Positions 56,074 to 64,000 of a DNA stretch of 64,000 nucleotides are shown piece by piece. The DNA comes from Pseudomonadota bacterium (GTDB taxonomy: Bacteria > Pseudomonadota > Alphaproteobacteria > Rhizobiales > JAKPQE01), in assembly GCA_029572955.1 (NCBI GenBank), contig JAKPQE010000085.1, forward strand, positions 1 to 64,000, given 5' to 3'. The number at the start of each line of letters is the position of its first letter. The first letter of the stretch is position 1. Under the pieces are notes generated by a model. That model was not told the DNA's origin. It made no database searches and was given only the letters and a program-made list of their open reading frames with translations. Position numbers and translations under genes: made by a program.

Positions 56074-57777
56074 TCAGTCGGCGACGCGATAGAGCGACCA
56101 GGCGACGCTCGAGCGCTGCGATGCCTTGCCGTGGATGACGAGCTGGCTCGAGCGGCGATGGCCGTGGATGTCGGACAGGAAAACGCTCTCCTCGATCTCG
56201 ATCGCCGACCCCGGCGAGGAGAAATGCCAGGTCTCGCCATTGTCGAGGATCAGGACGACGACGTCGCGCTCGCTGGTCGGGCGCGCCTCGACCGTCGGAT
56301 GGAGATGGAAGCGGATGGCGAAGGCATCGCGGCCGCCGCGCACCGTGCCGCCGCCGCTGCCGTGGAAAGCGTCGATGCCGGCGAGCCGGCGCCCGTCCGG
56401 GGCGAGCACCATCCGGCGCTCGTGGCGGATGCCGAACCGCGTGAGGTAGCCGTCATGGGCCGCGACCAGCGTCTCGCCGTGATGGCTGTCCTCGCGCGAG
56501 ACCGTCACCTCGTGCGGACCGGAGACGATGATCGGCCCGAGCCAGCGCGTGGCGAGGCGCCCGGCAACGAAATGGCAGGACGAGGTGTCGTTGAGGACGG
56601 CTGTCGAATGGGCCGCCGTCGCCCGCGCGACGAGCCGCCAGTCGGGCTGCGTCTCCGGCGGCACGCCGCAATTGACGACGATCTGGGCAGCGGCCGTGCT
56701 CATCTCGAAGGAGAGGCAGCCGGCATGTGCCCCGGCACTGGCGAGCGGCGGCGGCGGCGGACCGGTGTCGACGATCACCACCGCCTCGCCGGCCTGCAGC
56801 CGCTGATAGCCCGAATGCGGCGCGTTGAGCACCGGCGAGCCGCGCGCGTCGTCATGGGCGAAGATCGTCGCGATGATGTCGCTGCGCGTCGCGCCCATGC
56901 CGTTGAAATGGGCGAGCGCGCCGTCGCCGTGCCGGAAGAAGCGGATCATCGGCATCATCCGGTCGATCGCCGTCATCAGCGAGCGCGGCGGATCGGTGCC
57001 GATGACTCCGAACGCCTGGCGCAGCGGCAGCAGGTCGAGGACGAGATCGACGATCGCCCCGGGATTGCGCGAGATGTGGCCGCCATCGGCGAGCACCTGG
57101 CGCGACAGTTCCTTGTCGAGCCAGCGGCTCGACTGGCGCAGCAGCCGGCCCTGATTGGACATCGAAAGCCCCGCCGCCGTCAGCGCGATCGCCGCCTGCA
57201 GCCGCGGCAGGCCGTCGGCGAGCATCACCGAGGCATGGCGCAGATAGCGCACCTGCCGCGACAGGCTCTTCAGGAACCGCCGGTAGAAGCCGCGGTCGGC
57301 ATCCTCGAGGATCAGCGGCGCCTGCGACAGCCACGACAGGATGCGTCGCGCCGTGATCTCCGGCTGCCAGGACATCGCGTTGAAGACACCGTGCAGGCGG
57401 ATCCAGTCGTCGACGAGCACGCGGGCATTGGAACGCGAGATCGCCCGGTCGGCGGCGCGCAGATGGCGCAGCCAGCCGAAGCCGTGCAGCGCCCGCGCCC
57501 AGGCGTCCGACGGCGGCGTCACCTCGAAGGGCGAGCGCCCGCCGGTCTCCACCGCCTGGCCGGAAAAGACGAAGAGGCCGGCATAGATGTCGGCCGCGAT
57601 GGTCGGGTCGCTGGTGCGGATGTCCTGCGGCGCGATCACCAGCCGTTCCGGCACGGCACCGCCGAAGCGCCAGCGATAGAGCGGATTCTGGTAGACACGG
57701 CCGAGCAGATTGCGGAATCCGCGGCTGGCGATCAGCCCGGCAAGTCGCGTGCGATCGGACACGGAGCCGAAACTCAT
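56074..57777 (-). CDS. Heparinase II/III family protein
   Basis: 'FGWLRHLRAADRAISRSNARVLVDDWI', 'ISWLSQAPLIL'-like block, 'ADGGHISRNPGAIVDLVLDLLPL', 'AHSTAVLNDTSS'; start ATG 57777. Confidence 0.9.
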   Translation of the reverse strand: MSFGSVSDRTRLAGLIASRGFRNLLGRVYQNPLYRWRFGGAVPERLVIAPQDIRTSDPTIAADIYAGLFVFSGQAVETGGRSPFEVTPPSDAWARALHGFGWLRHLRAADRAISRSNARVLVDDWIRLHGVFNAMSWQPEITARRILSWLSQAPLILEDADRGFYRRFLKSLSRQVRYLRHASVMLADGLPRLQAAIALTAAGLSMSNQGRLLRQSSRWLDKELSRQVLADGGHISRNPGAIVDLVLDLLPLRQAFGVIGTDPPRSLMTAIDRMMPMIRFFRHGDGALAHFNGMGATRSDIIATIFAHDDARGSPVLNAPHSGYQRLQAGEAVVIVDTGPPPPPLASAGAHAGCLSFEMSTAAAQIVVNCGVPPETQPDWRLVARATAAHSTAVLNDTSSCHFVAGRLATRWLGPIIVSGPHEVTVSREDSHHGETLVAAHDGYLTRFGIRHERRMVLAPDGRRLAGIDAFHGSGGGTVRGGRDAFAIRFHLHPTVEARPTSERDVVVLILDNGETWHFSSPGSAIEIEESVFLSDIHGHRRSSQLVIHGKASQRSSVAWSLYRVAD

Positions 57778-58021
57778 CCCGCGCTTGCCCCCTCGACTTC
57801 GTTCGCGCCCGGCCGGCCTCACCGTCCGCCCGCGCGATCGCCACAACTTGCAAGGTCCCGTCCCCGCCGTCCCGCCTCCCGGCGACCGGCAATCGTTGGG
57901 ATGAGACCCGCTCCCGCCCCGAATCACTCGGGACGCACTCCGCCGCCCATTTGCACGAATGTACCGGTCGTTGTCGCCCCGGCAAATAGAGGACCGTCGC
58001 GATACGGGAAAAAGTCGAGGA

Positions 58022-59380
58022 CTAAATGCGCTGGAGCCGGGCGATGAAAAACCCGTCGAGGCCGCCGGGCAGGCCCTCGGGTGCCGCCAGCATGAACGGC
58101 AGGGTGCGCAGTTCGCCCGCCGGCGTGATCGCATCCGCAAGGCCCGGCACTTCCTCGGCGCGGATCGGCACACGCTCGAACGGCGCCCCGCCGGCAAGCA
58201 GCGCCGCGACCACCGCCTCGCCCTCGGCCGGCTCCAGCGAGCAGGTGCAATAGAGGAGCGTGCCGCCGGGCGCGACGAGGTCCGCCGCCCGCGCCGCCAG
58301 CTTCTTCTGCGTCTCGGCGAGCGCGGCGATGTCCTCGGCTCGCTTCAGGAGCGGGATGTCGGGATGGCGCCGGATGGTGCCGGTCGCCGAGCACGGCGCG
58401 TCGAGCAGCACCGCCTCGTAGGTCTCGCCCGGCTGCCAGTCGAGGATGTCGGCGGCAACGACCCGCGCCGAGAGGCCGAGGCGGAAAAGGTTGGCGCCGA
58501 GCCGCTCGAGCCGCTCGGCCGACTGGTCGAGGGCAACGACGTCGGCGCCGGCGGCGGCGAGCTGCGCGGTCTTGCCGCCGGGCGCGGCGCAGAGATCGGC
58601 GACCCGCTTGCCCGAGACAGCGCCGAGAAGCCGGGCCGGCAGGCTCGCCGCGGTGTCCTGCACCCACCAGGCGCCCTCGGCAAAACCGTCGAGATCCTCG
58701 ATGCGGCCGCCACCGGAAAGGCGCACCGAACCGGTCGGCAACACGGCGCCGCCGAGGCGCCCGGCCCAGCCGGCGGCGTCGGTCTTGACCGTGAGGTCGA
58801 GCGCCGCCTCGTGGAGATGCGCCTCGGCGATCCGCCGGGCGGTCGCCTCGCCATAGGCCGCGACCCAGCCGTCGAAAAGCCAGTCCGGCGTGTTGATCCG
58901 CACCTCGTCGAGCTCGCCGAGGAGAGCGTCCTTCTCGGTCGAAAGCCGCCGCATGACGGCGTTGACGAGCCCCTTGTAGTGGCGCATGTCGCGGTCCTGC
59001 GCCGCCGTTTCGACGGCGAGCGCGACGGTGGCGTGATCGGGCACGTCGAGATAGAGCACCTGCGCGGCGCCGACACCGAGCACATGGGCGAGCCGGGCGA
59101 CGCGCCGTGGCGGCGGCGTCTCGACGAGCCGCGCGAGGATCGTCGTGATCGCCCCGTGATGGCGCAGCGCCGCCCCGAGGATAGCCCGCACCAGCGCCCG
59201 GTCCTTGGCGATCAGCGCCGGATAGAGCGCATGGCCGCCCGGCCCCAGCACCTGGTCGATCCGGCGGCCCTTGTCGACGATCTCGCCGAGGCATTCGGCG
59301 GCGATGCGCCGGGCGGCGAGCCCGACGGTGCGCCGGACATTCGCCTGCCGGCCGCGGCCAGGGCGCCCCTTGCCGCTCAT
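58022..59380 (-). CDS. rsmB: RsmB-type 16S rRNA m5C methyltransferase
   Basis: NusB-like N-terminus, 'VADLCAAPGGKTAQLAAAGADVVALDQSAERL', 'VLLDAPCSATGTIRRHPDI', 'LLYCTCSLEPAEGE'; start 59380 overlaps htpX stop. Confidence 0.93.
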   Translation of the reverse strand: MSGKGRPGRGRQANVRRTVGLAARRIAAECLGEIVDKGRRIDQVLGPGGHALYPALIAKDRALVRAILGAALRHHGAITTILARLVETPPPRRVARLAHVLGVGAAQVLYLDVPDHATVALAVETAAQDRDMRHYKGLVNAVMRRLSTEKDALLGELDEVRINTPDWLFDGWVAAYGEATARRIAEAHLHEAALDLTVKTDAAGWAGRLGGAVLPTGSVRLSGGGRIEDLDGFAEGAWWVQDTAASLPARLLGAVSGKRVADLCAAPGGKTAQLAAAGADVVALDQSAERLERLGANLFRLGLSARVVAADILDWQPGETYEAVLLDAPCSATGTIRRHPDIPLLKRAEDIAALAETQKKLAARAADLVAPGGTLLYCTCSLEPAEGEAVVAALLAGGAPFERVPIRAEEVPGLADAITPAGELRTLPFMLAAPEGLPGGLDGFFIARLQRI

Positions 59381-60345
59381 CAGCCCCACGGGCCCCGGTT
59401 GGCGCCGTCGTCGCCGGCCCGGCCCCACGGCCCGGCCTCGCCACCACCGCGCGGCGGCACCGGCGGCGGCGCGGCGCGACCGGCGCCCATGCCGCCGGCG
59501 ACCATTTCGCCGGCAATCGACTGCAGCGCGGCGATCCGGTTGCCCGTGTCGGGATGGGTGGAGAAGAGATTGTCCATGCGCTCTCCCGACAGGGGATTGA
59601 CGATGAAGAGATGGGCCGTCGCCGGATTGTGCTCGGCGGCGTCGTTGCGGATGTGATGCGCCGCGCCGGAGATCTTGGCAAGTGCCGAAGCGAGCGACAA
59701 CGGCTGGCCGGAAATCTCCGCGCCGGCCCGGTCGGCGGCGTATTCCCGCGTCCGGCTGATCGCCATCTGCACCAGCATCGCCGCGAACGGGGCCAGCAGC
59801 GCCGCCGCGATCGCGCCGATGGCGCCGAACGGGCTGTTGTTCTCGCGGTTGCCGCCGAAGAAGAAGGCGAAATTGGCGAGCATCGAGATCGCCCCGGCGA
59901 TCGTCGCGGTGATCGTCATGATCAGCGTGTCGCGATTGCGCACATGGCCGAGTTCGTGCGCCATGACGCCGGCGACCTCGTCGCGGCTGAGCCGGGCGAG
60001 AAGCCCCGTCGTCGCCGCGACCGCGGCGTTTTCCGGATTGCGGCCGGTGGCGAAGGCGTTCGGCTGGTCGTTCTGCATGATGTAGACGCGCGGCATCGGC
60101 AGCCCGGCCCGGCCGGCGAGCTCGCGCACGAGGCCGTAGAACTCGGGCGCGCTCCGCTCGTCGACCTCGACGGCGCCGTGCATCCGGAGCACCATCTTGT
60201 CGGCGTTCCAGTAGCTGAAGAAGTTGAGGCCGACGGCAACGAGGAATGCGATCATCATGCCGCCCTGGCCGCCGACGACATAGCCGACGCCCATGAAAAG
60301 CGCCGTCAGGGCGGCGAGCAGCATGGCGGTACGCATGTAGTTCAT
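59380..60345 (-). CDS. htpX: HtpX-type membrane zinc metalloprotease
   Basis: '[42 protein letters not shown]', '[16 protein letters not shown]'. Confidence 0.96.
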   Translation of the reverse strand: MNYMRTAMLLAALTALFMGVGYVVGGQGGMMIAFLVAVGLNFFSYWNADKMVLRMHGAVEVDERSAPEFYGLVRELAGRAGLPMPRVYIMQNDQPNAFATGRNPENAAVAATTGLLARLSRDEVAGVMAHELGHVRNRDTLIMTITATIAGAISMLANFAFFFGGNRENNSPFGAIGAIAAALLAPFAAMLVQMAISRTREYAADRAGAEISGQPLSLASALAKISGAAHHIRNDAAEHNPATAHLFIVNPLSGERMDNLFSTHPDTGNRIAALQSIAGEMVAGGMGAGRAAPPPVPPRGGGEAGPWGRAGDDGANRGPWG

Positions 60346-60503
60346 CGCGAAAACTCCGTTCGTTTCGGCTCCCCGTCCCGGTGCGACCACATGGGGGACT
60401 GGAGCTCATATAGGCAATTGGTCTATATGATGGTGTCGACGCGACCGCCCCGCAAGAACGGGCGGCGTCTGTCGCCACATTCCAAGGGGGAAGGAAGCAG
60501 CCA

Positions 60504-60707
60504 ATGCAGACCGCCAAGAAGACGATGGAAACCGCCGCCGATCGCCGCGCCGCCGCGGCCGAGCGCGCCCTCGCCGAGGCCGCCGATCGCCGCGAGCATC
60601 TCGACGCGCACCGTTTCGCGACCGAGCCCGAGATCGGCGGACGCAACGGGCCCGACCCGGCCCGCTACGGCGACTGGGAAAAGAACGGCATCGCCTCCGA
60701 CTTCTGA
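60504..60707 (+). CDS. DUF1674 / SDHAF4-like small protein
   Basis: C-terminal 'EIGGRNGPDPARYGDWEKNGIASDF'. Confidence 0.88.
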   Translation: MQTAKKTMETAADRRAAAAERALAEAADRREHLDAHRFATEPEIGGRNGPDPARYGDWEKNGIASDF

Positions 60708-60966
60708 GGGACCAAGGGCCGGGGAGAGCCCGGCCGAGCGCAGCGGCAAGAGCCGGAAGACCGGAGCGCGGCAGGGCCGCCTCCAGGCGAGGTGCCGGAG
60801 CGCACGCCGACCCGCATCGCCGCGCCGACCCTCGTCAACCAAGAATGCTCGAAAGCATTGTCGTTCCCGCGCGAAACGATAATGCTAGCGATGCAGCACG
60901 GTGTGCGTCGGCGGTCGGCCGGCATGCGGCCGCGACATCGAGAGGACGGCAGCGGGGGAGCGGTCG

Positions 60967-62250
60967 ATGGCGACAGGTGAAGAGCGACGCCTCGTCCTCG
61001 CCCGCAGGATGATCGCCGAGATCCGCGATCGCCTCTCGCTCGAGCCCGCCTTCGAACTCTGGGACGGCTCGACCGTGCCGGCCAACGCGCCGATCGGCGC
61101 GTTGCGTCTGTTCATCGCCGACGAAGGCGTCGTCGCGAGCCTCCTGCGCGCCCCGCGCCTGACCACCATCATCCGCCTCTATGCCGAGGGCCGCCTCGGC
61201 GTCGCCGGCGGCTCGCTGTTCGACCTCGCCGAGGCGCGGCCGCGCGGCAAGCTCGGCCGCATGGTGAAATCCCTCGACCGGCTGCTCGTCGCCCGCACGG
61301 CGCTCGCCTTCCTTGCCCGGCCGTCGCGCCCGGCCGGCGCCCTGCCGCCGGTTGCGCCCGTCGCCATCGACGGCCACGACCTGCCGAGCGCCTTCTTCGA
61401 GACCTTCCTCGACGAGACGATGTCGTTCTCGAGCGCCTATTACGCGGCGCCCGACATGACCCTCGACGATGCCCAGACGGCGAAGCTCGACCTCGTCTGC
61501 CGCAAGCTGCGGCTCGAGCCCGGCGAGCGGCTGCTCGACATCGGCTGCGGCTGGGGGGCGCTCGCCTGCCATGCCGCGCGCCACTACGGCGTCCATGTCC
61601 ACGGCATCACCAGGTCCGAGGAGCAGTATCTCCACGCCCGCGAGGCCGTCGCCCGCCTCGAACTCACCGACCGTGTCGAGATCGGGCTCGTCGACCTTGC
61701 CGAGATCGACGGCGCCTACGACAAGATCGCCTCGGTCGGCATGTTCGAGAGCGTCCAGTTCGACGCCCATCCGGCCTATTTCCGCAAGGTGCACGGCCTC
61801 TTGCGCGATCGCGGCCTCTACCTGCACCAGGCGATCACCCGCCGCGCCAAGCTTTCCGAACGCGCCTTCCACAGGAAGCGCGCCGAATACCAGGCCCTCG
61901 TCGGCCATGTCTTCCCGACCGGCGACGTCGACCATGTCGGCCACACGCTGAAGGAACTCGAGGTCTACGGCTTCGAGGTGCACGACGTCGAGGCGCTGCG
62001 CGAGCATTACGCCGAGACCGCCGAGACCTGGGCCCGCCGGCTGATGGCCGCCGAGGAACGGGCGATCGCCGCCGTCGACGCGCCGACCTACCGCATCTGG
62101 GTCGCCTATCTCGTCGGCATCGCCCTCGGCTTCGAGCGCGGCAGCCTCGGCACCTTCCAGACACTCGCCTCGAAACGCTCGCGCGGCATCTCCGGCCTCT
62201 CCCGCAACCGCGCCGACATCTATCGCAAGGAAGCCGGCGGCAAGGACTGA
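60967..62250 (+). CDS. Cyclopropane-fatty-acyl-phospholipid synthase-family SAM methyltransferase
   Basis: 'MSFSSAYYAAPDMTLDDAQTAKLDLVCRKLRLEPGERLLDIGCGWGALACHAARHYGVHVHGITRSEEQ'. Confidence 0.93.
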   Translation: MATGEERRLVLARRMIAEIRDRLSLEPAFELWDGSTVPANAPIGALRLFIADEGVVASLLRAPRLTTIIRLYAEGRLGVAGGSLFDLAEARPRGKLGRMVKSLDRLLVARTALAFLARPSRPAGALPPVAPVAIDGHDLPSAFFETFLDETMSFSSAYYAAPDMTLDDAQTAKLDLVCRKLRLEPGERLLDIGCGWGALACHAARHYGVHVHGITRSEEQYLHAREAVARLELTDRVEIGLVDLAEIDGAYDKIASVGMFESVQFDAHPAYFRKVHGLLRDRGLYLHQAITRRAKLSERAFHRKRAEYQALVGHVFPTGDVDHVGHTLKELEVYGFEVHDVEALREHYAETAETWARRLMAAEERAIAAVDAPTYRIWVAYLVGIALGFERGSLGTFQTLASKRSRGISGLSRNRADIYRKEAGGKD

Positions 62251-62493
62251 GGCGCGCCACGCTCGGCAGCGCCGCGCCGCACGGCCGATCGATCCGGCAA
62301 TCGCCGGCAAACGGTCATCACCCCTGAACTAGGCTTATTTTCCTCGAAAATCCGCGATCGGTGCCGCCGCCCTCGGCGTAACGTCTTGTTAACCCGTCGA
62401 ACCGGTGTGCGCGCTTTTCAAATCTAGGTATTGTTTCCTAGCGACGTCCGTGCCAGACTCGCCACGATTCTTCTCGCGGCGCGGCGACTTCTC

Positions 62494-63108
62494 ATGGGCC
62501 TTCTCTCGTTCAATCCCCTGCGTGGCGGCTCCTATGCCCTGCTGGCGGCGCTCGCCGCGGCGCTGTTCGCGCCCGACGGCACCGCCCCGGCATCACGGAA
62601 AGCCGACACCGGCCGCAGGGAGATCGTCGCGCGGTCGCCGCAGCCGGATGTCGATGCCCTTGCCCCGCTACCGCCGCCTCGGCCGGCCGTTTTCGCGCCC
62701 TCGCAGTCCGCCGGGGCCGGCAAGTCCGGCGGCGATCGCATCGCCGGTCCGGTCGCCGCCGTCGTCGAGCGCGTCGTCGACGGCGACACGCTCGCCGTCC
62801 GCGCCCGCATCTGGGTCGGCGAGGAGGTCCGGGTCCTCGTCCGCCTGCGCGGCATCGACACCCCCGAAATGAAGGGTCGCTGCGACCGGGAGCGCGACGA
62901 CGCCCGGCGCGCCGCCGCGCTCCTCGCCCGTCTCGTCGGCGACGGCGAGGTGCGGCTCTCCAATATCGCCGGCGGCAAGTATTTCGGCCGCGTCGTCGCC
63001 GATGTCTCCCTCGCCGACGGCCGCGACCCGGCCCGCGCCCTTCTCGAGGCCGGCCTTGCCCGTCCCTATGGCGGCGGCGCCCGCGCCGGCTGGTGCGACA
63101 GGGGCTGA
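62494..63108 (+). CDS. Secreted thermonuclease (SNase)-like nuclease
   Basis: 'VERVVDGDTLAVRARIWVGEEVRVLVRLRGIDTPEMKGRC...YFGRVVADV'. Confidence 0.85.
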   Translation: MGLLSFNPLRGGSYALLAALAAALFAPDGTAPASRKADTGRREIVARSPQPDVDALAPLPPPRPAVFAPSQSAGAGKSGGDRIAGPVAAVVERVVDGDTLAVRARIWVGEEVRVLVRLRGIDTPEMKGRCDRERDDARRAAALLARLVGDGEVRLSNIAGGKYFGRVVADVSLADGRDPARALLEAGLARPYGGGARAGWCDRG

Positions 63109-63292
63109 CCTGCCCGGCGCCGGACGACGGCCGGGTTAATCGACAGATCCATACAATTGTAGATTTCCGGTCAATCCGGCCTTCAGACCTCGGTGTCATA
63201 CTCTCCGCGCTGGCCCGGCAGGTCCGGACCCGGGCTTGAACGAAGCCCGCCCGACCGGCGGATCGTCTGGACGAATGGACCGGAGAAAAGCG

Positions 63293-64000
63293 ATGCTGTC
63301 GAAGTTTGGCAGCCTGTCGGAATGGTTTGCCGCGAACCGCAAGGGTTCGGTCGGCGTGATCTTCGCTTTGGCGTTGATGCCCATCCTGCTCGCCACCGGC
63401 GCCGCCATCGACTACAGCAATTCGGCGCGCGTGCGCGGCAAGCTCGAGGATGCCCTCGACGCCGGCGCGATCGCCGCCGCCAAGGCCATGGCCGCCGGCC
63501 TCACCGACGAAGCCCAGCTGAAGAGCCTCACCAAGGACTTTGTCGACGAGAACCTCGCCGCGGCAAAGGAAAGCCTCGGCACCCTCACCGGGTTCAATGT
63601 CGCTGCCGACTTCAAGTCGGGGCGCGTCACCGTCGTCGGCAGCATGATCGTGCCGACCTACATGCTCGGCCTCGCCGGCATCGAGGACATCACGGTCGAC
63701 GCCTCGGCCGTCGCCGCCGCGGCCAGCAAGAACATCGAGCTCGTCATGATGCTCGACGTGACCGGTTCGATGGCGGGGTCGAAGATCTCCAGCCTGCGCA
63801 CGGCCGCCACCGACCTCGTCGATATCCTGATCCCCGACAAGGATTACACCTCCGACAAGGTCAAGATCGGCATCGTGCCCTACAGCCAGGGCGTCAATGC
63901 CGGTCCGTTCGCCAAGAAGACCACCCTCGGCAAGTCCGACAAGTGCGCGACCGAACGTGTCGGCGCCGACGCCTTCACCGATGCGCTCTACGACAAGGAA
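63293..64000 (+). CDS. TadG/TadE-like pilus assembly protein with vWA domain (truncated at window end)
   Basis: ATG 63293; 'NRKGSVGVIFALALMPILLATGAAIDYSNSARVRGKLEDALDAGAIAAAKA' and MIDAS 'IELVMMLDVTGSMAGSKISSLRTAATDLVD'; open to the window edge. Confidence 0.9.
   Translation, partial: MLSKFGSLSEWFAANRKGSVGVIFALALMPILLATGAAIDYSNSARVRGKLEDALDAGAIAAAKAMAAGLTDEAQLKSLTKDFVDENLAAAKESLGTLTGFNVAADFKSGRVTVVGSMIVPTYMLGLAGIEDITVDASAVAAAASKNIELVMMLDVTGSMAGSKISSLRTAATDLVDILIPDKDYTSDKVKIGIVPYSQGVNAGPFAKKTTLGKSDKCATERVGADAFTDALYDKE

Overview
GC-rich (~70% GC by eye) alphaproteobacterial chromosome segment, probably Hyphomicrobiales/Rhizobiales (inferred from IalB, the large NAD-glutamate dehydrogenase and the purH/heparinase/rsmB/htpX/DUF1674 neighbourhood). 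Most of the window is ordinary housekeeping and metabolic genes. The accessory highlight is a two-partner-secretion (TPS) locus at about 13.9-36.4 kb. It has a giant filamentous-haemagglutinin-type exoprotein (about 5,840 aa, minus strand, 34449->16924) built from roughly 35-40 imperfect 'x-I-G-H-G' repeats, with embedded thrombospondin-type-3/dockerin-like Ca-binding Asp motifs. It is followed by its TpsB/ShlB-type transporter, then a translationally coupled 183-aa protein made of two ungapped tandem copies of a DUF4177-like domain, then an invasion-associated-locus-B (IalB) protein. Upstream and divergent is an AraC-type regulator split by a 1-nt frameshift at a T6 tract. A second notable locus is a four-gene operon of fused E1 alpha/beta 2-oxoacid dehydrogenase, MCAT-like acyltransferase, ALDH7-type dehydrogenase and FAD oxidase, with a divergent LysR gene. 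Other points: an orphan HlyC-type acyltransferase at the window edge, a Cys-tailed MarR gene with a palindrome on its start codon, and a REP-like palindromic element translated in frame at the 5' end of a TPM-domain gene. Many long ORFs in the supplied track are antisense artefacts of high GC. All family calls are from reading the protein sequences; no database search was run.
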